Shown piece after piece: positions 12,040 through 23,819 of a stretch of DNA of 64,000 nucleotides (position 1 is the first letter of the stretch; each line of letters begins with the position of its first letter). The notes beneath the pieces were generated by a model. The model was not told the DNA's origin, made no database searches, and saw only the letters and a program-made list of their open reading frames with translations. The DNA is from Otatea glauca (lineage: Eukaryota; Streptophyta; Magnoliopsida; Poales; Poaceae), in assembly GCA_036346275.1 (NCBI GenBank), contig CM070718.1, positions 52,642,188-52,706,187 of the forward strand, written 5' to 3'. Both the position numbers and the translations under genes were made by a program.

Positions 12040-12595
12040 AAATGATAGAGATGTGACGGTCATCTCTATCGGTTCTTTGAAAGAAGCGATAGGGATAATG
12101 AACTCATCTCTATCGGTTCTTTACAAGAAGTGATAGAGATGAGGATATTCATCTCTATCGGTTCTTTCAAAGAAGTGATAGAGACGAGTATATTATCTCT
12201 ATCGGTTCTTTTTAAGAAGCGATAGAGATTATGAAGTCATCTCTATCGGTTCTTTGAAAGAAGCGATAGAGATGATGGTATTATCTCTATCGGTTCTTTG
12301 AAAGAAGCGATAGAGATGATATGGTCATCTCTATCGGTTCTTTAAAAGAAGCGATAGAGATGATGGTATTATCTCTATCGGTTCTTTGAAAGAAGCGATA
12401 GAGATGATATAGTCATCTCTATCGGTTCTATCGGTTCTTTGAAAGAAGCGAAACCGATAGAGATGACTATATCATCTCTATCGCTTCTTTCAAAGAACCG
12501 ATAGAGATAATACCATCATCTCTATCGCTTCTTTTAAAGAACCGATAGAGATGACCATATCATCTCTATCGGGCAAGAACCGACTGTAATAATGC
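12040..12595. repeat. CACTA subterminal hairpin array
   Basis: About a dozen units with a period near 43-45 bases, each containing 'CTCTATCGGTTCTTT' then 'AAAGAAGCGATAGAG', so that each unit is an imperfect palindrome. Units vary slightly in the spacer (ATGATATGGTC, ATGATGGTATT). In this class such repeats bind the element-encoded TNPA-like protein; that role is inferred. Confidence 0.8.
12308..12571. repeat. Perfect 120-bp inverted repeat
   Basis: Bases 12,308-12,427 and 12,452-12,571 are exact reverse complements by my reading, separated by 24 bases that can themselves fold. Each arm spans nearly three array units. Confidence 0.85.
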
Positions 12596-12689
12596 CCACC
12601 TCATCTCTGTCTCATGACTTTGTGTCACCACCAGAACCGACTGTGATGACGAAAAAGAACCGATTGTGATGTATATTTGTGTAGTAGTG

Positions 12690-13478
12690 TTTAGATAAGC
12701 ATTGGAAAGACTTTGTTGTAATCACTCGCCTTTGTGGTGTATGGTTGTATCTTGTGGGTAAAGTGTATAACCTTTGCAGAGTGTAAAACCTATTCGAATA
12801 GCCGTACTTGCGGTATTGAGCATTGCTCGGTGATTACAGTGAAGGGTTAGATTTCATTAAAAACAAATGTGGGTATGGATATGAAATGTGAAATAAGGTT
12901 ATGAGTTAGTTATTGGAAAACAAATGGAAAATGTATTATTGTTATTATTTGTTTTACTGTCTTTCAATCTATTTACGCTATTCTTTTACCAATGCTGCTT
13001 ATACATATTAACCATGTCAGCCTATCCTTTGTAATAAGCCATGCATATAGTATATTAGACTTGCATTTTGTGCGCAGCTTATTGAGTGCTTTATGTACTC
13101 ACCCCCTTGCAACAAAACATCACCAGTTGGAGAAGAAACAACGCCTGCTTTTGAGGAAGAGTATCAGGAAGAGGCGAATAATTAGGGTGCGAACCTTGTC
13201 AGTTGCCTGTGGCAGATTGAAGGGTTTCTACGCTTGTGTTTATTTCCGCTGCTATTTATTAATTTTTAATCTTAGCCCTGCGAGGCGTATTCATGTAAGG
13301 TTGACTATAAGGTCATCGAACATTTATATTTAATATTGATGAAGTCTTTATTATATTACCGTTAAGTATGATTTTAATATTCATCAATGTTGAGCCTGTG
13401 TGCACTAGCGTGATCCTGGACTAGTGCAGAATACACAGAGGTTCTGAATTTTTAAATAATTTTTACAAATTCAGACAG
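12690..13478 (+). mobile_element. 3' portion of a long LTR
   Basis: Shares with the other long LTRs the 'TCTTGTGGGTAAAG' block (12,750), the palindromes at 12,790-12,813, the 'TGAGTGC...GTACTCA' hairpin at 13,083-13,101 and the 'GCACTAG...CTAGTGC' hairpin at 13,402-13,427. It probably ends in 'CAGACA' at 13,478. The upstream part is missing; the CACTA element sits at the break. Confidence 0.7.
12790..12813 (+). other. Conserved LTR double palindrome (HP1)
   Basis: 'CTATTCGAATAG' followed directly by 'CCGTACTTGCGG'. The second pairs as CCGTA/TGCGG with one T-G wobble. See the finding on covarying hairpins. Confidence 0.6.
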
Positions 13479-14030
13479 TGCTACGTCCTGATAAAAGCCT
13501 CATGATCAATACATAGATTTGCTTTAGCAATAAAAAAAAGTTTAAAATTTTTGAAAATTTTACATAAGGGTTATAAGGAAATGCTTAATATCTCACAAAA
13601 ATTTTGAATCATGATCACACACCAGTGAATTTATAAAATTCTTACAAGGCACAATACCATTTATATTCTTTCTCTTTTTGATTTTTGAAATATAATATAA
13701 CAAACGAAGTTCATGCTTACATAGATTTGATTGACCAAACAAGCAAAGTTGAATTTTTTTGAAAAAGTTATATAATGGTACTGACTCAATTATTAATCTC
13801 TCACAAAAATTTTAGATCATAATCACACTCAAGAATATTTATAAAATTCTTACAATGTAACTATCCCAATTATGTTCATTCAGTTTTTTATTTTTTTAAA
13901 GATAACAAATGCATATAAATTATTTTGAAATTTTTTATGTATGATCCTAAACTACTAGATATAGTGCCATAAAATTTTTAACTCATTATCAAGCTTGTAC
14001 AATTTTATAAAAATTTGACAGTGTTTCTGC
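13479..14030. repeat. Diverged direct repeats, period about 175-210
   Basis: The block 'TCTCACAAAAATTTT' plus 'ATCATAATCACACTC' plus 'TTATAAAATTCTTACAA' occurs near 13,591, again near 13,799, and more weakly near 13,970. AT-rich and non-coding; probably part of an old LTR or subterminal region. Confidence 0.5.
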
Positions 14031-14039
14031 CATAATTTT

Positions 14040-14345
14040 AAAATGTCTCAAAAGTTCGGTTTTTCAACAAATTTTCATAGGAGATGACTTTCCTAAGGGT
14101 TATTGGACCAAATCCGGTCAAATCCGGTCCTAAAAGTTTCCAAACCGGCCAAAAAACATGACATTTCGGTGAAATTTGGGTAAATTTCGCCGAGAAAAAC
14201 CGAAATTTCTGGTTACCGTAGTAATTTCAAAAAAAATTATTTTTTTTCCGTTCGGTACTTTAGATTTTGGAGTGGTCCAAAATCCGAAATTTAGGCGAAA
14301 TTTCGGCGAGATTTGGAACCCTGGTCTGAGCACGTGTGCATCCAC
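14040..14345. repeat. Dispersed CCGGTTT/CCGAAATTT repeat
   Basis: A stretch rich in 'AAATCCGGTC', 'AAACCGGCC' and 'CGAAATTTCGGCG' motifs that ends '...GGAACCCTGGTC'. Related stretches lie at 40,400-40,757 and 49,450-49,830. Likely a decayed transposon terminus of unknown class. Confidence 0.4.
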
Positions 14346-15385
14346 CCAACAATATATCTTTCCCCGGCAAAAAGAGCATCAGTGCTAGAAATGGTATTTA
14401 GGTTATGACGTCCGAAGGATGGGCTCGAGCCAACCCGAGTCCCCTATTAGCTACGCTTCTGTATATATGTTACCAACACATTAATCAGAATAAAAGATTA
14501 ATTCATGCAGGAAATAAAAAGGTTAATTCATGCGGGCACTGCATATTTGTACAACCTTTATTAGTATACATGTGCATCTAGAAGCTAACAATGGCTTGCA
14601 CAAATTAAGGCCCTATTTGGGGCTGTGCTTCACCTGTGCTTCAGCTTTGGGCCAAAAGCTCTCCTAAACAGCATAGCTGCAAAGCAGCTGGGAAGCTAAG
14701 CTACAGCTGTAACGACCCCCATTTTTACAAACTTGCAAAAATGGAATCTAATGTGCATTTCCATACTAGTCCCATGATCAGTAGCTAGTACGCACATACA
14801 CCAATTGGAATCACAACCATACCACAAATATTATTAAGCGGAAGCTATTACATAAAGAAAGCTCTTACAAATCAGAGATAAAGCAGCAAAAGAAGCAAGG
14901 TCTTGTAGTGTGCCCATCCAAAACCAACAGGCAACCGACAAGGCATAATCCCTAGAAAGATTCGACGAAGAAAAACCCGCAACCTGCGACGAAAGAAACC
15001 TTCGAAGCTCGGCAACTTAACCACCTAAAAACCACATATAAGCAAGGGTGAGTACATTCAGTACTCCATAAGACTTGAGCAAAGCCTATAATATATGCAG
15101 CCATTTCAAAGGAGGCTACTACGCTTAATTTGCATAAAGCGAATTGACATTGTAAAACAAGTTATTTGCAAGCGGAATTTATAAAAGCATAATTGACTGA
15201 TATGAAATAAGTAAGCATAAGTAATATATTCACAACCCATCGTGAATATCGAATAATCCAGAAATGGAATCCATCAATGTCGATCCTTTGACATGAAAAC
15301 AAAAGCTGCTAAACAAGTTCCAAACCACAACCCATTTTAGAAAATTAAACATTTAACTAGTGCAAGTTCACCAAGTTTCCCATGA

Positions 15386-15409
15386 CCGAGGGGACGGCTA
15401 ATCGATTAG
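15386..15409 (-). other. Conserved LTR double palindrome (HP1)
   Basis: Minus strand: 'CTAATCGATTAG' then 'CCGTCCCCTCGG'. In this copy the second hairpin keeps only the outer three pairs. Confidence 0.55.
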
Positions 15410-16270
15410 ATTTACACTCTGCAGAGGTGTACAACTGTACCCACAAGTCATGACCTTTTCTTTTTGCCGCAAGTTTCACGCACTTAAAGCGTGTGGCCAG
15501 AATGTTCATGACGAAAACCTTTACATTATCTAATCTAACTTTGCACCAGCACCGGGACGATAAAACCCACGCTATAGCTGGGAGAACTCAGAGCATAGGA
15601 ATGTTGGAACTCCCCATAGACGTGGCGCACACCGTTATATTGGTAAGTGTTGTTCCCAACACCTCGGTGTGGGCACCCGTCGAGCAAACCCGAAAGGAAA
15701 GCCCTTACTACTTGACCTACCAATGTGCAAAGTTAAACTAGATAACTTAATTGGTTTAAGGAAGCCCCATAACAACACTTGTGGTTTGCACGAAATATCT
15801 TGGATCATACAACACCGAGTTCGGTCCTTAAATTGACACGGCGATACTCCACCCTACACTACGTGCAAATCCTCTGCACCTCTAGCTATTGCCAATAATC
15901 GCCGCATCGAAACCATAGTTTTATTTTGGGTTTTAATCAAAATACCCATAGCCAACACTACAATGACAACATTTTCCATTTCACAAGGAACACATTTTGA
16001 TCGATCATCATCATCATTTGATCTAAAAGCATGGCTAAGCATGGATAAAAGTAATCGTATATACCAGGTGACATTAAGTAATTGTCTAAGCTTAATCTAT
16101 GGTTATCAAGGTTCACATATTCATACTTATCAAGGAAGTTTCATGAGACAACGGTATAACTACGATTACCATAAAATAGCAATTCTGAGAAAGTAAACGT
16201 ATGCATGAAACATTTTAATAAACAATGCAAATTAAATTCTGGGATCAAGATGGTCAAAGGGGGTGCTTGC

Positions 16271-16346
16271 CTTGCTTATATATCGTTTACGACGAAGACG
16301 CGATCACGGCTGACGGAGGCAACGACGGAGGAAGGGACGTCGAACT
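16271..16346 (-). other. LTR mini-exon-like block, frame disturbed
   Basis: Minus strand: 'ACGTGTAG' then 76 bases, then 'CAAG|GCAAGC'. The flanks match the other five copies, but 76 is not a multiple of three and the frame ends in a stop. This looks like a decayed copy. Confidence 0.45.
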
Positions 16347-19300
16347 CTACACGTCGATCGATCGGAAAATAAAGCAAATAATAAACTTCAATAAGGGCGA
16401 AAAGAAGACAGACAGAAAATCAAATAAAGATTCATTGCAGAAAACAGGAATGATTTAGGGTTTGGATTATTTAAGTAATTACTTTATGATTAACCTTAAT
16501 GATGCAATGACGAACAAAACAGGGTTTCCTTTATAGATTATCTTTTCTTGAATTACGAATTCAAGAGGCTAAAATTATGAATTTTAGTCTTTAAAACTTC
16601 GAATTATAGATGCTAAAATTATTTGGATTAAAAGAATTGAAACACCAGTTAAGGTTATGCTAATAGCACTTAGCCCTAAGATTTGCACACGAAGGGTTTT
16701 GATTAAGTTATGATTGATAAGCTAGCTAAGTATATTTATTTATAGTTTTTAAGAAGGTTCTGGTGATACAAATATATTAAGTACAAATTCCTTATTACAA
16801 GGTTCACTTAATCTTATTATGAAGTTCATAAAGCATAAAACTAAGGGTTATTTGACTATTAAAGCTTATATGCAAAACATGACGAAATAAGATTATTTCT
16901 TCGGAATTGGATAGCATATACTTTGATGAACAAAACTAGGCTGATTTCATACATTTTAGTGTTTAGACGAGACATTATTTTCTTAGTTGAAAACGCTTAT
17001 GTGACATTAAAAGTTATGACAAACATACTTTTTAGGGGTATTCAACTAGCAGGATTTAGTTGAAATGAAAGTTGTAAATGCAATATTTTTCTAGAATATG
17101 GAAGACCATATCCTAAATATCATTTCTAAACTAATTTCTATAATAGTTGCATTTAAACGAGAGGTTCTACGGATCGATGAAAAGGCTTGATGGTTCAATT
17201 TACTACTTGATAAAGATTCAGCTTTTGATATAAGATTGCGGCTACACCGCCTAGGATAAACTACTCATTTATCAGGCATTAATAGGGCATGATATTAGAA
17301 GTAATTTAAGGTTGGTTTCGCGACAAATGGCTTTTGTCCGCGATGATTTCCATATAGACGATCATTAGGGTTTAACATTATTTTATTTCAACCTAGCACT
17401 AACATAAGACATTTTTGTATAAATAGTGAGAGTAATATTTTTCAGAGCTGTAGGATTTGGTTTCATCAAATTTGAGGTTTATTTGCGAAAGTTGCAGCTA
17501 TTTTTATCATGCAAGTATTAACACTTTGACTATTAAACATTTACTGTTTTATATAGTAAACCTTAAATATTATTTTATATCTGGAAACCTTGTACTGCCA
17601 GAGGTATAACAAAACTGGTTTGGCGATCATTTGAATTCATTTGACCCAAGTTTTAACTATTCAACTTTCTATACATACATATATGCACTTTATGTTTAAG
17701 TTATTTCATTCTTTTCAAGTTAATTCAAATCAAGTTCATTTATTAATTATTTTGGAAAAGTAAGGTATTCTACTGCCATGTTAATTTTTAGAAATCAATT
17801 TTACTTATTCTATGTTTCATGTATTCAAATTATGTATATTTGAATTTTCTAATATATTGAATACTATCTTTGATAAAAGTATTTCAAACAATAATGAAAT
17901 TTAAATATTTTTATATATTTGAACTCCTGGAAACATTATTATTTCACTAAAATTGGTTCCATTTATTTTTAAGTTTGTTTACAACTTTTTAATATGAAGC
18001 ACTTATTTAAGCTTCTTCTTTAAATTTGAATTTCAAATTTTTCCAGTGAACATTTTCAAAATGTTATTTCATATTATGAATATACTTGATTTTACATGAA
18101 TATAGAAATTGATTTCACTCAATTCGGAGTTATAATGCAAAATCTACAAGCATTTGAAAAGGGCTCGGTTTTTGGAGATTAACTGGAATTTGGAAATGCG
18201 TTTTCTGAGTTGAAAAACGTCTTTTACCACTGCACTGAGATTGCTTCGGCCGACTGACAAGGAGGTCCCACGGGCAGCGACACGGAACAGAGGGAGATCT
18301 AGGGCGCGGCGGCGAGAGCTCGGCGAAGGTCTCGTCGGATGGGTGGCAAAGCGAGCACCAGTCCTGTCAGCGCTGCGTGGGAGGTGTTGGTCACCGGCGA
18401 GGATGGCCGGAGAAGGCTGCCGACGGTGACCTGCGGCGGAAGAAGAGGCGGCTCGCCGGGGAAGAAAAGCAGTGAGTTTCCGGTAGAATCGGTAACGGCT
18501 TGAGCACTAGAGAGATCAGGGGGTTCCATTTTACCGGTTGTCCGAGCCGGAGAAAGGCTGTGGAGCTCTACCACCGTGCGCCGGAGTCGAGGAAGAAGGG
18601 CACATGGTGCGGCGGAGCTGCGGGCAAGAAGAGCCGAAAGGGTGAGTGGGATGAGTTCAACGACTCACGAGGAAGCTTTAAAGCGATCAATTTGGAAAGA
18701 TTACTCACGGTTGAGCTCAATTTGATTCTTCCCCTCTTTTCGGGTTTCAGCCAAACATGGCGAATAACGACGGTCTCGGCTTGATTGTTTGGTTCTGGGA
18801 GCGAACGAAGGAGGAGGGAGACTCAAGGCGACGGCACACAAGTACTTATAGCCGGGGATTCGTCTTCACAGTGTTAGAACGCGAGGGAGGAAATGCGGCT
18901 GGCTTGGCGCACGCTCGGTGAAATGGCGCAAAGTCTCTCGCCGACAGGAACGTGACGCAGAACTGACGAGGTATGGCGCGGGACTCCGAGACTTCGGCGT
19001 GGCAGCGACCAGCAGCCGGACGCGCGCAACGCTACCGAGACGCAGACGAAGTCGGCCAAGGAACGAGAGCTCGAGCTCTCCTCGGCGAAAAGGAAAAGGA
19101 GCGAGGCGAGGGAGAAAGGAGATCGGCGGGTGGGTCAGCCCCACCGGCAGCGAGAGGAAGGTCCACGCTACTTGCCAGCTCGCCAAGCCATCCCAGCGCC
19201 GGGCCCGCATGTCAGAGGGACAGAGTGAATTAGGAGATAGGCTCTGCTTCGGACAGCTCCATGTGGGCATTAAAACCACCGTCAAATCACTTTGAAAATT

Positions 19301-20033
19301 TTCCAAACTTTTTGAATGGGTTTATCTGGTAGTCCTAGGCGTCCAGTTAAATTTTCAGAATAAAATACATTATTATTAATTTATAAAAATTCTATTTCGG
19401 TACAGAAATGGTATTTCGGTATGCTATTTATTTAAAGGTGTAAAATCTATTAATTATTTTCCAAACTTTTTATGGAGGTTAATTTTGTCATATGGATGTA
19501 TCCATAAAAATTTCAAGTCAAGAACTCAAGTGAATATTTTATAAAAATTCTGACATGAGGATTTCTTGTTTTTAATAGCCTCTATTTTTGAATTTTTAGG
19601 AGGTTTTTCCTACATGATAAATTTCTGATATTTTTACCAGATGTAACTACTTCACTGAGGGTGCTATGGTAATTTTTCCAGCTTCAGATATACTTCTAAT
19701 ATTTTTCATTAATTTTGACTTGTACTGTTTCTAGTCAAAAAGAGGTGTCATTCATTTATTTACCCACTTTTCTGTGCATAAAAATTTTACTTGTTGATTT
19801 TACTGACTTACCAGCATGGTATGGTTCCATGGTAATTTTTCCAAATTTTTACTTTTACCATTTTAGCTTTTTACCATTATCCATTCCTTAATTGTATTTG
19901 ATTGATTTTTCATTCAATACAAAATTTCAAAGAAATCCAAATAAATTCCAATCATGTCAGGAAAAATCAGAAACAAAGATATTCAAATTCAAAATATTAA
20001 TTTTTATATTATTCCATTTTTCGGGATGTTACA

Positions 20034-21121
20034 AATCTACCCCCCTTACAGAAATCTCGTCCTCGAGATTTGCAAGGATTAAATGGGTTAGGAAATTCTT
20101 TCTTGGATGTGGTCTTGTTGTTTCCTCGTCTTCTTGTTTCCAATATAGTCGCTTTGCAAAACATCGTTCTTGCGATTCCAAAGTGATGTGGCTAGAATGG
20201 AGAAGATTTCTATTTGGGTTTCGCGTAAGCAGATGAGGAATATTACTATATATCTCTTTTGATTGCATAACTAGGATTGTTAATAATGATAATCTAATTT
20301 AGAGAGTGGCATATGATATGTTTAGAATATTTGAGGGGAAAGAATTAATGTTTGTTTCTCGATTCATTTGGGAAGAATTAAATGTTATCATCAAGAAATG
20401 ATATTTGAATATAATGGTTGATCTGCACGATTTAACAAAAGTTGATGAAATTAGATGAGAATGAATATTATTCTAGGTTGTCTTTAGATTGAGAACAAGG
20501 TAAGATAATTCTTGATTTGAGTTGAGGTAGGAGGATTATAAAATGATCCGATGATTTAATTCACTTGATCATCTTGATAGACAGAGGGTTTTGATTTTCT
20601 TTGCATTTGGCAATTATGAAAGAATTTAATGTACAAAGTCAAAAGGTTGGTTGTAGAGATCGCATACATAAAGGGCGTACTCGATATTACATTAAATATC
20701 GGTGTAGTTACATAAGGAAGATCTTTACATAAGCGACATCAAGGCAAGGGGTTGTTCGGGTACTTGATGCTTCCTATGTCTTGATATAACTTGAAATCAC
20801 CGGTGTCATCCTTGACGAGATGAAGAGCTCTACTTAGGTAGATTTTGGTGAAGTGATGAGATTCTTCTCGATCGACATAGCGGCGATGTCTATCTTATTC
20901 AAAACAATAGTAGATTATTCATTGATGTTATAAAACAGATAGGGGATTGATCGAGCAATGGTTAAGGATGAAAACTGGAAGTTTAGTACTTGATATCTTA
21001 CCGGCCATTTAGAAGGATTAAGACAAGATGTATTTTGATGAGAGTTCAGTTAAATTCATAAGGTAATATTCCGCTTATCGAAATATTACTTTAAGATTAG
21101 ACACAATGATTTCAAATTAAT
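20034..21121 (-). other. Internal region next to the 3' LTR
   Basis: Non-coding apart from a short frame at 20,268-20,029 that ends just before the polypurine tract. The final 'GAGGACGAGATTTCTGTAAG' motif before the tract is typical of the end of Gypsy pol regions in plants. Pol itself is missing. Confidence 0.6.
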
Positions 21122-21607
21122 CTAAGTTCTGACAGAAACTATATTTATATGAGATGTACCTGGCATTGTGTCAGGTATACCATGATCGATATCTTGAGTT
21201 GGAGTGAATGCAGAGATAGGAGCATGTTGGTCTTGAGAACGAAGTTGATCTCTCTTCTTCCTTGGGCACTTGTTGGCATAATGCCCACGCTCACGACAGT
21301 AAAAGCATGTAACATTAGTTGCCTGATTTTGGATACCAGATGGCTGTTCACAAGTGTTGTTGGAGGAATGAACAAATGATGGTTGGAATTCAGGATGGAA
21401 TTGAGCAGAATTCCTCTTGGGGCAAGCGTCTTCATTCAAGCGCCTCTTCTTGAACTGATTCTTCGAGTAAACTGATTCAGATTTTGTTCCTCCTACTCTT
21501 GGAGTTATAATCTTAACTGATGTAACTTCCGGTATGACCATGGTTGCAGAAAATATTTGTTCTTCTTGCGGGCATCGCTTAGCAAGATGACCCTTCTTGT
21601 GACAGTT
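21122..21607 (-). pseudogene. gag nucleocapsid fragment with zinc knuckles
   Basis: The open frame encodes one complete CCHC knuckle, 'CFYCRERGHYANKC' (C-x2-C-x4-H-x4-C), and upstream the remnant of another, 'CHKKGHLAKRC', whose first cysteine is lost exactly at the junction with LTR sequence. Between them is a basic, Ser/Asn-rich linker. Nucleocapsid knuckles bind retroelement RNA during particle assembly. Only the C-terminal part of gag survives and no pol follows. The annotation does not depend on a start codon, since the true N-terminus is gone. Confidence 0.8.
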
Positions 21608-22925
21608 GATTCTTCCCCTCTTTTCGGGTTTCAGCCAAACATGGCGAACAACGACGGTCTCGGCTTGATTGTTTGGTTCTGGGAGCGAACGAAGGAGGAG
21701 GGAGACTCAAGCGGCAACACAAAGTACTTATAGCCGGGATTCGTCTTCCACGGTGTTAGAACGCGAGGAGAAATGCGGCTGGCTTGGCGCACGCTCGGTG
21801 AAATGGCGCAAAGTCTCTCGCCGACAGGAACGTGACGCAGAACTGACGAGGTATGGCGCGGGACTCCCGAGACTCGGCGTGGCAGCGACCAGCAGCCCGG
21901 GACGGCGCGAAACGCGCTGAGACGCAGAGACGAAGTCGGCGAAGGAACGAGAGAGCTCGAGCTCTCCTCGGGCGAAAAGGAAAAGGAGCGAGGCAGAGGG
22001 AGAAAGGAGACTGGCGGGTGGGTCTGGCCCCACCGGGCAGCGAGAGGGAAGGTCCACGCTACTTGCCAGCTCGCCAAGCCATCCCAGCGCCCGGGCCCGC
22101 ATGTCAGAGGGACAGAGTGAATTAGGAGATAGGCTCTGCTTCGGACAGCTCCATGTGGGCATTAAAACCACCGTCAAATCACTTTGAAAATTTTCCAAAC
22201 TTTTTGAATGGGTTTATCTGGTAGTCCTAGGCGTCCAGTTAAATTTTCAGAATAAAATACATTATTATTAATTTATAAAAATTCTATTTCGGTACAGAAA
22301 TGGTATTTCGGTATGCTATTTATTTAAAGGTGTAAAATCTATTAATTATTTTCCAAACTTTTTATGGAGGTTAATTTTGTCATATGGATGTATCCATAAA
22401 AATTTCAAGTCAAGAACTCAAGTGAATATTTTATAAAAATTCTGACATGAGGATTTCTTGTTTTTAATAGCCTCTGTTTTTGAATTTTGAGGAGGTTTTT
22501 CCGACATGATAAATTTCTAATATTTTTACCAGATGTAACTACTGCACTGAGGGTGCTATGGTAATTTTTCCAGCTTCATATATACTTCTAATATTTTTCA
22601 TTAATTTTGACTTGTACTGTTTCTAGTCAAAAAGAGTTGTCATTCATTTATTTACCCACTTTTCTGTGCATAAAAATTTTACTTGTTGATTTTACTGACT
22701 TACCAGCATGGTATGGTTCCATGGTAATTTTTCCAAATTTTTACTTTTACCATTTTAGCTTTTTACCATTATCCATTCCTTAATTGTATTTGATTGATTT
22801 TTCATTCAATACAAAATTTCAAAGAAATCCAAATAAATTCCAATCATGTCAGGAAAAATCAGAAACAAAGATATTCAAATTCAAAATATTAATTTTTATA
22901 TTATTCCATTTTTCGGGATGTTACA
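21605..22925 (-). repeat. Truncated 5' LTR of the same retrotransposon
   Basis: Nearly identical to 18,724-20,033 (start TGTAACATCCCG at 22,925) and broken at about 21,605-21,608 inside 'TTGATTC', which is shared by both sequences at the break. It carries the TATA-like TATAAGTA (21,732-21,725) but lacks the downstream 4 kb. Confidence 0.85.
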
Positions 22926-23395
22926 ACAGCAGAAGCACCCCCAAAAGCTGCAGCCGCTGAGAAGGAGCTTTTCAGCTGTGGCTTCGCTTGACCGTCTCCC
23001 ATCTCGCTAAATCCGCCTCCCCGACCTCCGCCACCCTGCCTCGCCACCTCCACGTCACCTCTCCACTCGTCCCACATGATTCGCTAGGTTCTTGCCTTCT
23101 GCTTGCTGTTGCCCCAAAAGCTACAACAGCAGAAGATCAAGATGCCAAACGGCATAACAAGAAAAGCCACAGCCGCCAGCTACAGCTGCTTTACAGCCCT
23201 AGCAAACTAAAAGCAACTTTTCAGCTCAGCCGCAACTCCCCCAAACAGGCCCTAAGATAGACGCCTGCATACAAGCTAGACACTAAACCAATTAAACTTT
23301 TTTTAAAATAATACACTGTTTAAATACTTTTATAAAAAACTATACCAAAAATTTACAAAAATATATTTCTGTAACTATTTCAAATGATGAAAGAA

Positions 23396-23625
23396 ACTCT
23401 GTCGCCAAATAAATTAGCAATAGGCCTTCTATCGCCAAATGAATTGGCGACAGGGTTCTGTCGCCAATTTATTTCGGGAAAGCCTTAGCCTTTGTCGGTC
23501 AAATGAATCTGTGACTAAAAAATCTGTCGGCCAATTCAATCAGTGACAGAAGAGACATCTTATAGTCGCCAAATGAAATAGCGACATATCTATTGTTGCC
23601 ATTTGAAATGGTGTCAGAGGTATAT
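23396..23625. repeat. TGTCGCCAAAT hairpin repeat array
   Basis: Repeated 'TGTCGCCAAAT' and 'ATTGGCGACAG' motifs alternate in orientation (for example 23,429-23,475), forming several short inverted repeats about 200 bases beyond the 3' end of the zinc-finger gene. It resembles the subterminal array of a CACTA-type element, but no CACTA terminus is seen. Confidence 0.55.
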
Positions 23626-23819
23626 TTTTGTTTTTTTTCTAATGTATTATTTTTGTAAAATTATTAAAAGAGTGTATTATCTTTTTTTTAAAAAAAACAA
23701 CTCCCGAACCACATGCATGCTGCATGCATGAAATAAAATGGGCCAATCTGAGACACACTACCTACATATCGAAGGCAAATTGGATAGCACAATGCACGAG
23801 GTCGACCTGTCACACCATC

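Larger units (their letters stand above)
11794..12689 (+). mobile_element. 3' end of a CACTA (En/Spm-type) transposon
   Basis: The sequence ends at 12,689 in '...TTTGTGTAGTAGTG', the inverse of the CACTACTACACAAA terminus of CACTA elements. Ahead of it lies a long array of subterminal repeats (12,040-12,590), also typical, and the Ulp1-like pseudogene. The matching 5' terminus is not in the window, so the element is truncated on its left. It abuts an LTR fragment at 12,690. Confidence 0.75.
14708..20033 (-). repeat. 3' LTR of the deleted retrotransposon (about 5.3 kb)
   Basis: Minus-strand start TGTAACATCCCG at 20,033, end GGGTCGTTACA at 14,708. It contains a TATA-like TATAAGTA (18,850-18,843), a GTGAGTAA donor (18,708-18,701), an acceptor and mini-exon block (16,346-16,271), the double palindrome at 15,398-15,409/15,386-15,397, and hairpins at 15,049-15,067 and 14,763-14,791. 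A GC-rich section at 18,240-19,230 gives spurious reading frames. Confidence 0.8.
14708..22925 (-). mobile_element. Deleted long-LTR retrotransposon (Gypsy-type)
   Basis: Flanked by the 5-base target duplication ACAGC (14,703-14,707 and 22,926-22,930). Read on the minus strand, a partial 5' LTR (22,925-21,605) is followed by a gag fragment, about 1 kb of non-coding internal DNA, a polypurine tract (AAGGGGGG, 20,047-20,040) and a 3' LTR (20,033-14,708). Both LTR starts read TGTAACATCCCG. There is no protease, reverse transcriptase or integrase and no primer-binding site: a deletion joins mid-LTR to gag. The shared 1.3 kb of the LTRs differs at only a few per cent, so insertion was fairly recent. 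The element depends on others for mobility. Confidence 0.85.
14609..23252. mobile_element. Tourist-like MITE split by a retrotransposon
   Basis: The left part is 14,609-14,707 and the right part 22,931-23,252. Left terminus 'GGCCCTATTTGGGG' and right terminus 'CCCCAAACAGGCCC' are near-perfect inverted repeats, flanked by TAA (14,606-14,608 and 23,253-23,255). The inner sequence is rich in AGCTGC/GCAGCT pairs. An LTR retrotransposon occupies the middle. Without it the element is about 420 bases. Confidence 0.75.

Noticed and set aside
18299..19306. Frames of up to 146 codons, repeated at 21,631-22,198
   Set aside because: They lie in the GC-rich part of the LTR. The two near-identical copies break the frames by small indels, so there is no coding constraint.
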